Part shown: piece after piece, positions 38,327-47,667 of the stretch
Layout: each line of letters begins with the position of its first letter
Numbering within the stretch: the stretch's first letter is position 1
DNA from: an uncultured Prevotellaceae bacterium
GTDB taxonomy: Bacteria; Bacteroidota; Bacteroidia; Bacteroidales; Bacteroidaceae
DNA length: 64,000 bases
NCBI GenBank assembly: GCA_902767775.1
Contig: CACXIP010000005.1
Location: 206,563 to 270,562 of the forward strand
Reading direction: 5' to 3'
The notes under the pieces: model-generated
The model's database searches: none
Told to the model about the DNA's origin: nothing
What the model saw: only the letters and a program-made list of their open reading frames with translations
Position numbers and translations under genes: made by a program

Positions 38327-39397
38327 TTATTCTAAATCAATCAATTGTTTATATTCATTTCCTTTCATGTAGACATGCCACTTGTGGATGAGCGCGGCAA
38401 GGTCGTCGGGCAGCGGCGAGGTAAAGTCCATCTGCTCACCGGTCTTTGGGTGTACAAAGCCTAATGTCTGCGCATGGAGCGCCTGCCGTGGACAAACCTT
38501 GAAGCAGTTGTAGATGAATGCCTTGTAGGTGGAACTTCTTTCTCCTCGGAGTATCTCCGTTCCTCCATAGCGCTCATCGGCAAACAGCGGATGCCCGATA
38601 TGCTTCATATGCGCCCTGATTTGGTGGGTACGCCCCGTCTCGAGCACACATTCCACGAGGGTGACATAACCCAACCGCTCCACCACGCGGTAATGGGTGA
38701 CTGCCGGTTTGCCGATGCCAGAGTCGGGTGAGGTGACGGTCATGCGCAGCCTGTCCTTCGGGTCGCGCGTGATGTTCCCCTCTATGCGTCCCTCATCCTC
38801 GGTGAGGTTGCCCCAAACGATGGCGAGGTAACTGCGGTGGGTGGTCTTGTTGAAGAACTGCAGTCCGAGGTTGCTTTTCGCCTCCGGTGTCTTGGCGATG
38901 ACAAGGAGTCCTGTGGTGTCCTTGTCGATGCGGTGGACGAGTCCCACCTCCGGGTCATTGGGGTCGTAGTCCTTGTTGTCTCTCAGATGCCATGCCACGG
39001 CATTGATGAGCGTTCCGCTGAAATTGCCGCATCCCGGGTGTACCACCATCCCTGCGGGCTTGTTGATGACCATCACCTCGTTGTCCTCATACACCACGTC
39101 GAGCGGTATGTCCTCGGGCTCGATGGTGGTGTCATACTGCGGACGGTCGAGCATGAGCGTCACCACATCGCCAGGCCTCACCTTGTAGTTGCTCTTCACA
39201 GGCCGGTCGTTGACATGCACGAACCCTGCGTCGGCTGCTTTCTGGATACGGTTGCGGCTCGAATGGGTGAGTTTCTCGCACATGTACTTGTCCACACGCA
39301 CGGGCACCTGTCCCTTGTCCACCACGAAGCGGTGGTGCTCATACAACTGTGGTCCCTCGTCGTCGAGTTCCTCGGTGTCGATGATGATTTCTTCCAT
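38327..39397 (-). CDS. rluD: RluA/RluD-family 23S rRNA pseudouridine synthase
   Basis: 356 residues. An N-terminal S4 RNA-binding domain (about 25-85) precedes the synthase domain with the catalytic Asp in HRIDKDTTGLLV. It converts uridines in helix 69 of 23S rRNA in the RluD subgroup; the exact target is inferred. It follows the PASTA gene by 24 bases. Confidence 0.9.
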   Translation of the reverse strand: MEEIIIDTEELDDEGPQLYEHHRFVVDKGQVPVRVDKYMCEKLTHSSRNRIQKAADAGFVHVNDRPVKSNYKVRPGDVVTLMLDRPQYDTTIEPEDIPLDVVYEDNEVMVINKPAGMVVHPGCGNFSGTLINAVAWHLRDNKDYDPNDPEVGLVHRIDKDTTGLLVIAKTPEAKSNLGLQFFNKTTHRSYLAIVWGNLTEDEGRIEGNITRDPKDRLRMTVTSPDSGIGKPAVTHYRVVERLGYVTLVECVLETGRTHQIRAHMKHIGHPLFADERYGGTEILRGERSSTYKAFIYNCFKVCPRQALHAQTLGFVHPKTGEQMDFTSPLPDDLAALIHKWHVYMKGNEYKQLIDLE

Positions 39398-39421
39398 ATT
39401 GGGAGATGGTTGCTTGCCGGT

Positions 39422-40243
39422 CTATTCGCCTACGGGTTTGGGAGCCTTAGGCACAGGAGGTGCGGAAGGTACAGATGGAGATGTCGTAGAGACAGTGGGG
39501 ATATCGAGCGGTTTGGCAGATGCAGCCGACACACTTGAGGGTTCGCTGCTGGAGTTGCCGTTGTCGCTGACGGTCTCTGTCTGCCGCTTATAGTGAGGCC
39601 TTGTCTTGGGCTTCTCCTCCTCTTCCTCCTCTTCCTCACCGAAGTCATAGGTGCGGCTGTCGACGTATGACACCACCTGGTTCATGTCGCGTCGACCGTC
39701 GCCGACCTGCATCACCAGTTGGTCCTCTATCGACACGCGGTCGCCGGAGGCGAGTTGTCTGCCCTGACACTTGATGCCATATACCCACTCACGCTCTCCC
39801 GGGATATATTCCGGGTCGGCGAGCTGGAACCCCAAGGCAAGAAGTTTCGACTGCGCATCACGCATCGAGCAGTTGTCGATGACGTCGGGCAGGGGGCGTC
39901 TGGGCGTGTGAGGTGCGTTGATTTTCACATACACGATACGGCCAGGCTTGACGATTTCTCCCTCCAGCGGCGACTGCTCCAGGATGCAGTCGGGCGGCAG
40001 GGTCTTCACATAATCGGTGTCGCTTACCACGATGTTGAGGTGTACCTTGTCGAGCATGTCCTCAGCATCGTTGTAGCTTTTGTGGATAATGGTGGGCACT
40101 TCCACTGTCTGTCCGTGATGTGTATACAGGTCGAGTCCGTATTTGAGGCCCAGGCAGAGGAGCACCACGATGATACCCATCGCCAATAGGTTGAGCCAGA
40201 TATATGGACTGAACAGTTTGCTGAAAAATCTTTTTGCAGTCAT
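39422..40243 (-). CDS. PASTA domain membrane protein
   Basis: 273 residues: one membrane helix (about 15-38), two to three PASTA repeats (about 45-195), then a Glu run and a Pro/Ser-rich tail. No kinase domain is present. PASTA modules bind peptidoglycan fragments, which fits the neighbouring ddl. It is the first gene of the minus-strand envelope cluster. Confidence 0.88.
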   Translation of the reverse strand: MTAKRFFSKLFSPYIWLNLLAMGIIVVLLCLGLKYGLDLYTHHGQTVEVPTIIHKSYNDAEDMLDKVHLNIVVSDTDYVKTLPPDCILEQSPLEGEIVKPGRIVYVKINAPHTPRRPLPDVIDNCSMRDAQSKLLALGFQLADPEYIPGEREWVYGIKCQGRQLASGDRVSIEDQLVMQVGDGRRDMNQVVSYVDSRTYDFGEEEEEEEEKPKTRPHYKRQTETVSDNGNSSSEPSSVSAASAKPLDIPTVSTTSPSVPSAPPVPKAPKPVGE

Positions 40244-40389
40244 GTTGTTGTATGATGTGTGAAAGGCACAATGCCTCTTGAAAAGGCAAAGTTAATACAA
40301 ATGGGGCGAACAGCAAAAAAAAACGCCCAAATTCCTCGTTTTTTTAATGAGATTTCAACTTCCGCAAGTTGAAGTTAAAGAAGTTAAGC

Positions 40390-40599
40390 TCAAAACACAA
40401 GCCTCAGGACTTCTTCCGTGAGGAATGGCTTGGCCCTGCGCATCGGACTGTCCTCTCCCAGCGGGAATTCCACCGACACTCTGGACGAGCCATACAGCTG
40501 CTCTTTCTCGTATTCGATGCTGCAGACAGGCACCGTGTTGTCTGCCATGGCGATGATGGCAGCAAAAGCCAGCAACAGAGTCAAAACAATGTGTCTCAT
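40390..40599 (-). CDS. Small secreted protein, perhaps truncated
   Basis: 69 residues from the ATG at 40599, where a signal peptide starts (cleavage after MADN or IAMA). The mature part is only about 50 residues. It reads like the beginning of a longer secreted domain (VCSIEYEKEQLYG) and stops early, so it may be a remnant. Confidence 0.5.
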   Translation of the reverse strand: MRHIVLTLLLAFAAIIAMADNTVPVCSIEYEKEQLYGSSRVSVEFPLGEDSPMRRAKPFLTEEVLRLVF

Positions 40600-40732
40600 A
40601 TCACTTATGTTTGAAGGGGGATTCATTCTATCCGCAAAGATAACGAGAATCAATCAGTATGCAAAAATAAAGCACAAAAAAAACAGGAAAAAGCTTAGCC
40701 CTTCCTGCTCTTCTCTCTCTTAGGATCAGCGA

Positions 40733-40888
40733 TTACTTGCCGTGATGCTCATCCGACACTGTCAACTTCTTGCGGCCTTTGGCACGACGTGAAGCCAGCA
40801 CGCGGCGGCCATTCTTGGAGGCCATTCTCTCACGGAAACCGTGCTTGTTGACTCTCCTGCGGTTGTGGGGCTGGAATGTTCTTTTCAT
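40733..40888 (-). CDS. rpmH: 50S ribosomal protein L34
   Basis: 51 residues, [19 protein letters not shown] at the start and AKGRKK near the end, the standard L34 signature. It is very basic. A canonical promoter lies at 40943-40974. Confidence 0.97.
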   Translation of the reverse strand: MKRTFQPHNRRRVNKHGFRERMASKNGRRVLASRRAKGRKKLTVSDEHHGK

Positions 40889-40942
40889 TTTCTTATTGCT
40901 CTTATCTTGTTGTTATTTCTTGTTGATTTCTACTTCGGGGTG

Positions 40943-40974
40943 CAAAAGTACTCATTTCTTTTGAATCCACCAAA
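40943..40974 (-). promoter_or_regulatory. rpmH promoter
   Basis: On the minus strand: TTTG (40974-40971), 20 bases, TACTTTTG (40950-40943), then 54 bases to the ATG. It matches the Bacteroidetes TTTG/TAnnTTTG consensus. Confidence 0.75.
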
Positions 40975-41002
40975 AAAAAGCCAAAAATTCTTGTTTTCCA
41001 CC

Positions 41003-44000
41003 TCAATTTGACATAATGATGGTGACAGCGGCCATGATATCAGACACATTGATGTTGCCATCGCCATTGATATCAGCAACGCAAGGCAACAGTTGGTCTG
41101 TCGTTCCGTTGACCACATGACTGACGATTTTCATTACATCGGAAACATTCACCTTTCCGTCCACATTCACATCACCCAACAAAGTCTTGTACGCTCCGTG
41201 ATATCGCAGCACGAAATTGTCAGCAGCCACCCAATTGGCATCTGCCGACTCAAGATAGAGTCCGAAAGTATGCTCACCTGCCTCCAGTTGGCCCTCCACG
41301 CTGTAAATCTCCGGCATTCCGTCTTTGGTGTGGCACGCCACCTTTTGATTGTCCATCCGCAGCGTCACGCCACTCACAGACAACGAGGGCTGGTCCTGCC
41401 TCACTGCCTCGACGGCAGCCTGGAGGGAGTAATAGCCATTGGGCAGCATCACCGTCTGCGTAAGCGACCCGTCGGAGAGTGCCGCGCCACCCACCCATTG
41501 CTCCGCGAAAGGCGGGTTGAAGTGGTCGTAAGTCGTGTTCATCGTCGCCCAGCCGCCATTGAGCGTCCATCCGTCGCAGTTCCAATGGTCGAAAGTGGAG
41601 TTGGCGATGGGTATCCTCACCGGACTGCATGGTGCGGCATGGCTGAGGTACTCCTCCTCGGTGCCGCAGTAGATGAGTGAGATATTGTCGATGGCAATCC
41701 AGTTGGCGGTGGTGCCGACTGCCCTCAGGCCATATGTCAGCGTGCCGTCCGTAACCTCCACCTCAAGGGTATATCTCTCCGGCACCCCATCGCCAGTCGC
41801 CACAGGCACCTCACGGTCGGCTGCCCAGAATGTGACACCCGTGACATCCGCCGTCGGCGCCGACTGGTTGACAGCAATGACAGAAGCCCTGATGCGATAT
41901 CTGCCGTTAGGCAGTTCGGTGATGGTCTGCGTCACCCCCAAATCCCCAAGAGTGGCGCCGTTGGCACTGCTTGTCCACTGCTCGATGAACGGGAAGTCTA
42001 CACGTGCGCCATCGGCAGCATTATAGTAAGGAGCCGCTCCGGCATTATAGTTGACCACCATACCGTCGTTCTTCCAGTCACTCAGACTGCCTGTACACAG
42101 GTATGGCGCCATTGCCGTGGTGATGTTGTATCCGTCGGTGTCGCCGCTGACAACGGCATCTACCCTGTCGAGGTCTTTCTCAGTCAGGATAACCCATCTC
42201 TGCGAGGTGGCAGCCCGTGTGTTGCTGAAAGGTGTCGAACCAGTGATGGTGGCAGACTGCGCGCACAGTGCCTGTGGTGAAGGGGCAGCGTCTTTCCGCA
42301 TGATGTGGTAGGCATCCAAAGTCACCTGCCCGTCGCCGTCACTGAGCACCACATCGACGAACGAGAGTTGCAGGCGCAGGTCTACCTCTGCCGAGGTGCC
42401 CGTCGTGGTACGGAATCCGTTGGCGGCATTTTCCGACGAATAATAAATATAGCGTCCTGTATTCTTGTTCTTGATTCTGTAGAGTTGTTTTGCTGGGTCG
42501 AAAGTGAACAGCCACTGTGCGCCATTGGCAGCATCCCTCGCCTCTGTGGCGGAGAGGTTCTTCATCTGGAGCGTCCCACCATTGTCAACAAGGAAGGCGG
42601 ACCTAAGTCCGTAGTCCTCGTCTGAGTTGCGGATGTACATAACCTCGCCGTCATTGGTCTCCAACGTATAGGCGAGACCCTGCAACTGGTTGTTCAATGG
42701 ATACAGTCCGTCCTCCACCACCGCCTGCATGAGCAGTGAGTTGGCATAATACTGTGCGTCGGAGTGGGCGTCCTCATGGGCACCGTTGATGGTATAAGAG
42801 AGACTCTGCACCGCATTGGTTGCCCACAGATGGGTACCGTCGCCGGTGAGTCGCACCCCTTCGCTGTTGTCCCAGAACTGGAGAAATCTTGTTGCACGCT
42901 TGCCCAACCAGATGCCCGTGTTGGAGGAAGCCCGTATATCACCATAATAGGTGCCGGTCGTACCCACACCAATACCATGCCCCGCCTCGTGAAGAATCGT
43001 ACCTACCGACTGGTATGCCTCACTTTGGCTGACACTCATCCATCCGCCATAGGAGCATTCCGCCGTACCGCTGCCAGCCCCTGCCCCCTCCTTATAATGG
43101 GCGGAGAGGTGGAACCCGCTGATGCTGGTCAGGTTGTTCCAGTAATTCATGCCGTCGGCCACCGCCTGTCCTATCCTGACATTGACGTCATCGCTGCCCT
43201 CATTGCCATAGCTGTAGGTGATGCTGCCCTTAGGCAGGGTATACACCTTGATGACATCGCCATAACCGACACGATAGTCGGTGGTCACGGCATACGCGCG
43301 TATATAATAAAGGGTGGCGGGTTTGACATTATCGATGCAGTAGATGTCTCCGCCGTTGCTGACAAACCGTGTAGTACGCTCGTCGGCAACAGTCGGCGAG
43401 GCATTGGTGGCGCTGTAGCAGAAACCCTGTTCGAGGATGTCGGATGACGAGGTCACCGTCGACCGTCCGAAAATCATGGTTGCCCCTCGTGCATACCGGG
43501 TGTCGGTCACCACTCTTGGCACATTGCCTGCCGTCGTGGTCTTGGTGGCGAAAATGCTTCTCTCGGCAGTCCGCATGGCTGTCTTGAGTGCCGTGGCTGC
43601 TGTAGCGATGGCTGTTGCCGTCCCATTGGTGGTGAGTGCCGCAGCGCCTGAGATGGCGTTGTCCAACGTGTTTTTCACATCTGAGGCCATCTGCTGCCCA
43701 CTGATTGACCTCGCCTGAGCCACCAAATCGGCGAGTCCTGTTCGCATGTATGACACATCACTGCTCACCAGTGTGAGTCTGAAATTATCGCATGCCATCC
43801 AGTTGGCAGTGGAATTCACACATCTGAATCCTATAGTCACATCACCCGTCAGCACGTCGAAGGTGAGGGAGTAGTCAGCGCCGTCGGTCACCGCTGTTTC
43901 CTGCCAGTCAGCAAAAATGCATGCCCCCGATGCAGCTGCGGTGCTGCCCTGCTTCATGTGCTGCGCTCCCACCGTGAGCCGGTAGCGCCCGTTGGGCAAC

Positions 44001-44257
44001 GACGATAGGGTCTGCTGGATGTAAGTATCTGGCAGGTTGGACGTTTGGTCCACCCAACGCTCTGCGTAGGCATAATTGCTCTTCAATGCAAACTCAGCGT
44101 TGTTCTGCACCCACATCCCCATCTGCTGCCACCCCGAAAGGCTTCGGCCGTCGAAGTTGGGATTGACAATATACGACGTCATATCGGTCTGCGCAACGGC
44201 CATCGCCACACCCAAGGGAGAGACAGCCATCAGAAATAGGAAAAATAGTTTTTTCAT
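41003..44257 (-). CDS. Secreted metalloprotease-like protein with dockerin-type repeat
   Basis: 1084 residues. A signal peptide (about 1-23) is followed by three similar beta-sandwich modules, each with an NPNFDG..GW / NSTFDHWNCDGW start (about 30-165, 730-880, 890-1020), probably carbohydrate-binding. A zinc site HEAGHGIG lies near residue 423 within a protease-like domain, and a ricin-like segment (IKNKNTGRYIYY) near 600. The C-terminus has two calcium loops DVNVDGKVNVSD and DINGDGNINVSD, a dockerin type I pattern. It probably acts outside the cell on glycoproteins. No cohesin or type IX sorting domain is visible. Confidence 0.8.
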   Translation of the reverse strand: MKKLFFLFLMAVSPLGVAMAVAQTDMTSYIVNPNFDGRSLSGWQQMGMWVQNNAEFALKSNYAYAERWVDQTSNLPDTYIQQTLSSLPNGRYRLTVGAQHMKQGSTAAASGACIFADWQETAVTDGADYSLTFDVLTGDVTIGFRCVNSTANWMACDNFRLTLVSSDVSYMRTGLADLVAQARSISGQQMASDVKNTLDNAISGAAALTTNGTATAIATAATALKTAMRTAERSIFATKTTTAGNVPRVVTDTRYARGATMIFGRSTVTSSSDILEQGFCYSATNASPTVADERTTRFVSNGGDIYCIDNVKPATLYYIRAYAVTTDYRVGYGDVIKVYTLPKGSITYSYGNEGSDDVNVRIGQAVADGMNYWNNLTSISGFHLSAHYKEGAGAGSGTAECSYGGWMSVSQSEAYQSVGTILHEAGHGIGVGTTGTYYGDIRASSNTGIWLGKRATRFLQFWDNSEGVRLTGDGTHLWATNAVQSLSYTINGAHEDAHSDAQYYANSLLMQAVVEDGLYPLNNQLQGLAYTLETNDGEVMYIRNSDEDYGLRSAFLVDNGGTLQMKNLSATEARDAANGAQWLFTFDPAKQLYRIKNKNTGRYIYYSSENAANGFRTTTGTSAEVDLRLQLSFVDVVLSDGDGQVTLDAYHIMRKDAAPSPQALCAQSATITGSTPFSNTRAATSQRWVILTEKDLDRVDAVVSGDTDGYNITTAMAPYLCTGSLSDWKNDGMVVNYNAGAAPYYNAADGARVDFPFIEQWTSSANGATLGDLGVTQTITELPNGRYRIRASVIAVNQSAPTADVTGVTFWAADREVPVATGDGVPERYTLEVEVTDGTLTYGLRAVGTTANWIAIDNISLIYCGTEEEYLSHAAPCSPVRIPIANSTFDHWNCDGWTLNGGWATMNTTYDHFNPPFAEQWVGGAALSDGSLTQTVMLPNGYYSLQAAVEAVRQDQPSLSVSGVTLRMDNQKVACHTKDGMPEIYSVEGQLEAGEHTFGLYLESADANWVAADNFVLRYHGAYKTLLGDVNVDGKVNVSDVMKIVSHVVNGTTDQLLPCVADINGDGNINVSDIMAAVTIIMSN

Positions 44258-44362
44258 GTTTCAAAAATACAAAATGTTATTCAAATTGAATTATTTTTTT
44301 AGAATTATTTTTTTAGAGTTAAAAATCTATTCGGGCAAGAAAGCAAAAAAAATGTTATTTGC

Positions 44363-44393
44363 TTTGCATTGTGCTCAGATTAAGTTACCTTTG
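44363..44393 (+). promoter_or_regulatory. efp promoter
   Basis: TTTG at 44363-44366, 19 bases, TACCTTTG at 44386-44393, then 36 bases to the efp ATG. Confidence 0.75.
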
Positions 44394-44429
44394 CACCACA
44401 AATCACATTACAATAATATTTTATCAACA

Positions 44430-44996
44430 ATGATCAAATCACAAGACATCAAGAAAGGCACTTGCATCCGCATGGACGGCAAGCTTTATTTCTGCATCGA
44501 CTTCCTGCACGTCAAGCCCGGAAAAGGCAACACCATCATGCGCACCACACTGAAGGACGTGGTGAGCGGACGTGTGCTGGAGAAGCGCTTCAACATCGGT
44601 GAGGCACTCGAGGACGTGCGCGTGGAGCGCCGCCCCTACCAGTATCTGTATTTGGAGGGAGAGGACTATATCTTCATGAACCAGGAGACCTACGACCAGA
44701 TTCCCATCGCCCGCGACCTCATCACCGGCGTGGACTTCATGAAGGAGAGCGACATCGTGGACGTCGTGAGCGACGCCGACACCAATACTATTCTTTACGC
44801 TGAAATGCCTGTGAAGACAGTGCTGCGTATCACCCACTCTGAGCCCGGCATCAAAGGCGACACCGCCACCAACGCCACTAAGCCCGCCACACTCGAGACT
44901 GGTGTTGAGGTGCGCGTGCCCCTCTTCGTCAACGAAGGCGACCTCATCCAGGTGGACACCCGCGACGGCAGCTACCTGCAGCGCATGAAAGAATAG
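44430..44996 (+). CDS. efp: Translation elongation factor P
   Basis: 188 residues from the ATG at 44430; the open frame further upstream is non-coding and crosses the promoter. Three OB-like domains. The tip loop HVKPGKGNT carries the Lys that is modified in other bacteria. It relieves ribosome stalling at proline runs. A terminator follows at 45015. Confidence 0.96.
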   Translation: MIKSQDIKKGTCIRMDGKLYFCIDFLHVKPGKGNTIMRTTLKDVVSGRVLEKRFNIGEALEDVRVERRPYQYLYLEGEDYIFMNQETYDQIPIARDLITGVDFMKESDIVDVVSDADTNTILYAEMPVKTVLRITHSEPGIKGDTATNATKPATLETGVEVRVPLFVNEGDLIQVDTRDGSYLQRMKE

Positions 44997-45014
44997 CATT
45001 CAACACACATCACT

Positions 45015-45072
45015 GAAGCCACGCCTGCCATGACCTCACCTTAGGGGCAAGGCTGACGTGGCTTCTGCTTTT
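45015..45072 (+). terminator. Rho-independent-like terminator after efp
   Basis: GAAGCCACG (45015-45023) pairs with CGTGGCTTC (45057-45065), with a T-rich end TGCTTTTT. The loop is long (33 bases). Confidence 0.7.
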
Positions 45073-45091
45073 TCAATCCTTTGGCCACACT

Positions 45092-46135
45092 ATGAAATAC
45101 TCCGTCATCATTCCCGTATTCAACCGTCCCGATGAGGTGGACGAACTGCTCCAGAGCCTGACCACGCAGACACAGCGTGACTTCGAGGTCGTGGTGGTGG
45201 AGGACGGTTCCACCATCCCCTGCAAGAAGGTGTGCGACGGATATGCAGGGGCACTCAACATCAGATATTTCAGCAAGCCCAACTCCGGTCCCGGTCCGAG
45301 CCGCAACTTTGGTGCCGAACGGGCACAGGGCGAATACCTCATCATCCTCGACTCCGATGTGGTGCTGCCCGAGAATTACATGAAGGCGGTGAGCGAAGCG
45401 CTGGCAGAGACGGCTGCCGATGCCTTCGGAGGACCCGACAGCGCCCACGACTCCTTCACCGACGTGCAGAAGGCCATCAGCTACTCGATGACTTCCTTCT
45501 TCACCACAGGAGGCATCCGCGGCGGCAAGAAGAAACTCGACAAGTTCTATCCCCGCTCCTTCAACATGGGCATCCGCCGCGACGTTTATCTGAAGTTGGG
45601 CGGCTTCTCCAAGATGCGCTTCGGCGAGGACATCGACTTCTCCTACCGCATCGTGGAGGCAGGGCACAAGACATGCCTGTTCGACAAGGCGTGGGTGTGG
45701 CACAAGCGGCGCACCGATTTCCGCAAATTCTTCCGCCAGGTATACAACAGCGGCATCGCCCGCATCAATCTGGAGAAGCGGCATCCCGGCACCTTGAAAC
45801 TGGTGCATCTGCTGCCCACGGTGTTCACCATTGGCGTCATCGCCCTCGTGCTTGTGTCGGCAGTGGGGCGCGCGATGATGCACTACGATGCTGCCAACTG
45901 GCGCTCCTGGTATTGGGTGTGTGCCATCCCCTGGCTGCCCATCCTGCTCTACAGCCTCATCATCCTCATCGACTCCACCATCAGAAACAAGAGCCTGAAG
46001 GTGGGGCTGCTCTCCGTGCCCGCCGCATTCGTGCAACTGATGGGCTACGGATTCGGCTTCATCGAGTCGTGGTGGAAACGGTGTGTGAGAAAACAAGATG
46101 AGTTCACCGCATTTGAAAAAAACTTTTATAATTAA
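45092..46135 (+). CDS. Family 2 glycosyltransferase, membrane-bound
   Basis: 347 residues. GT-A fold start YSVIIPVFNRPDEVDELL, DSD metal motif in LDSDVVLPENYM, and an FGEDIDFSYRI acceptor block. Two or three membrane helices lie at about 245-310. It transfers a sugar to a lipid or cell-surface acceptor; the specificity is unknown. Confidence 0.9.
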   Translation: MKYSVIIPVFNRPDEVDELLQSLTTQTQRDFEVVVVEDGSTIPCKKVCDGYAGALNIRYFSKPNSGPGPSRNFGAERAQGEYLIILDSDVVLPENYMKAVSEALAETAADAFGGPDSAHDSFTDVQKAISYSMTSFFTTGGIRGGKKKLDKFYPRSFNMGIRRDVYLKLGGFSKMRFGEDIDFSYRIVEAGHKTCLFDKAWVWHKRRTDFRKFFRQVYNSGIARINLEKRHPGTLKLVHLLPTVFTIGVIALVLVSAVGRAMMHYDAANWRSWYWVCAIPWLPILLYSLIILIDSTIRNKSLKVGLLSVPAAFVQLMGYGFGFIESWWKRCVRKQDEFTAFEKNFYN

Positions 46136-46183
46136 GAATTTAGGATTATGGATTAAGAATTATGATTAGATTTGCGAATATCT

Positions 46184-46543
46184 ATGCTTGAAAGGAAAGA
46201 AAACATCATTCAAAACAAAACGGAGGATTTTTCCGACAGAATGGTTCTTCTCTATCAATATCTGACGGAAAAGAAGAACGAGTATATCATATCCAAGCAG
46301 ATTTATCGAAGCGGAACAAGCATTGGAGCAAATGTTGCAGAAAGCAAATATGCAATAAGTCGCCCTGATTTCATCAATAAACTTACCCTTGCCTTGAAAG
46401 AAGCAAACGAAACCGAATATTGGTTGAAACGTCTATATCACGGACACTATCTCACCCAATACCAATATGATTCTTTGTTTCAAGATATTGATTCCATCAT
46501 CAGTATATTAACCAAAATCGTCAAGACTTTAAAAGCCCAATAG
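46184..46543 (+). CDS. Four-helix bundle protein (23S rRNA IVS type)
   Basis: 119 residues from the ATG at 46184. The SGTSIGANVAES and ALKEANETEYWL blocks are typical of the four-helix bundle family named after 23S rRNA intervening sequences. The function is unclear. It is flanked on both sides by repeat arrays and more AT-rich than its neighbours. Confidence 0.9.
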   Translation: MLERKENIIQNKTEDFSDRMVLLYQYLTEKKNEYIISKQIYRSGTSIGANVAESKYAISRPDFINKLTLALKEANETEYWLKRLYHGHYLTQYQYDSLFQDIDSIISILTKIVKTLKAQ

Positions 46544-46555
46544 GAACAGAGCATC

Positions 46556-46744
46556 AAAGAATCCTTAATCCCAATTGATGTAATCATAATCCTTAATCTT
46601 AAAAGATGTAATCATAATCCTTAATCCCTAATTCATAATCCTTAATCCCAATAGATGTAATCATAATCCTTAATCCCAATAGATGTAATCATAATCCTTA
46701 ATCCCTAATCCTTAATTCTTAATTCATAATCCTTAATCCTGAAT
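46556..46744. repeat. AATCCTTA-type array with GATGTAATCAT spacers
   Basis: Words such as CATAATCCTTAATCCC alternate with AATTGATGTAATCAT or AATAGATGTAATCAT in at least four cycles and run up to the radC start at 46745. The pattern has about a 45-base higher-order period. It has few spare stops and no coding potential. Confidence 0.8.
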
Positions 46745-47428
46745 ATGGACAAACTCAATATCAACCAATGGGCTGAGGAAGACCGCCCCCGAGAGCGGTT
46801 CATGACCAAGGGGGCGCAGGCACTGAGGACAGCCGAACTGCTTGCCATCCTCATCGGGTCGGGCACGACGAAAGAGACCGCCGTGGAACTGATGCAGCGC
46901 ATCCTCAACGACAACAGCAACAGTCTGAAGGCACTCGGACAGAGAAGTCTGCAGGAACTGATGGAGTACAACGGCATAGGCGAGGCGAAAGCTGTCACCA
47001 TCCTCGCTGCCTGCGAATTGGGCAAGCGGCGCCAGGAGGAGGAAGTGAAACGGGAGTCCATCACTTGCGCCAACGACATCTACTCTGTCTTGCACACCAA
47101 GATGCAGGACCTCAGCATCGAACAGGCGTGGATTATGCTGCTCAACCAAAACTACAAGCTCATCAACACCGTGTGCATCTCGAGCGGAGGCATCAGCGAG
47201 ACAGCCGTCGACGTGCGCCAAATCATCCGACATGCCGTGCTCAACAACGCCACCGTACTCGCCCTCGCACACAACCACCCGAGCAATAACGCATCGCCCA
47301 GCGCTGACGACGACCGTATCACACAACGCATAAAAAAGGCATGCGAAATCATGCGCATCCACTTCCTCGACCATGTCATCGTGACCGACGGGAAATACTA
47401 CTCGTATCAGGAAATGGGAAGGTTGTGA
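46745..47428 (+). CDS. radC: RadC-family JAB-domain protein
   Basis: 227 residues. An N-terminal helix-hairpin-helix region is followed by a JAB/MPN domain with the zinc motif HNHPSNNASPSADD (about 178-191). It was once linked to DNA repair, but the activity is unproven. Confidence 0.93.
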   Translation: MDKLNINQWAEEDRPRERFMTKGAQALRTAELLAILIGSGTTKETAVELMQRILNDNSNSLKALGQRSLQELMEYNGIGEAKAVTILAACELGKRRQEEEVKRESITCANDIYSVLHTKMQDLSIEQAWIMLLNQNYKLINTVCISSGGISETAVDVRQIIRHAVLNNATVLALAHNHPSNNASPSADDDRITQRIKKACEIMRIHFLDHVIVTDGKYYSYQEMGRL

Positions 47429-47429
47429 G

Positions 47430-47515
47430 TTTAGAAGTTTAGGAGTTTAGACATATGACTCTTTCTTAGGAGTTTAGGAGTATAGGAGTTTAGACATATG
47501 CAGGGTTTGTTGAGG
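47430..47515. repeat. GGAGTTTA-type arrays with ACATATG spacers
   Basis: GTTTAGAAGTTTAGGAGTTTAG is followed by ACATATGACT, a second array, and ACATATGCAG. The same ACATATGCAG or ACGTATGCAG tail occurs in the array at 54408-54530. Confidence 0.8.
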
Positions 47516-47539
47516 AGTTGAGACATATGACTCGAATGT

Positions 47540-47660
47540 GCAGCTAAAATCTCAAAGCTTAAATCTCAATTGTCGTGCAAACCGAGTGCAGTCGAAAGCT
47601 TGCTTTCAGAATGCCGAGGTGCAGCCGACAATCAAGCGAAGCTTAAATCTCAAATCTAAA
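47540..47660. repeat. Mosaic repeat with hairpin and 34-bp shared block
   Basis: Contains CTTAAATCTCAA words on both sides, a GAAAGC-TT-GCTTTC hairpin near 47594-47607, CCGAGTGCAG/CCGAGGTGCAG variants, and the block 47624-47657 that is inverted at 34245-34278. Confidence 0.75.
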
Positions 47661-47667
47661 TAAAAAT

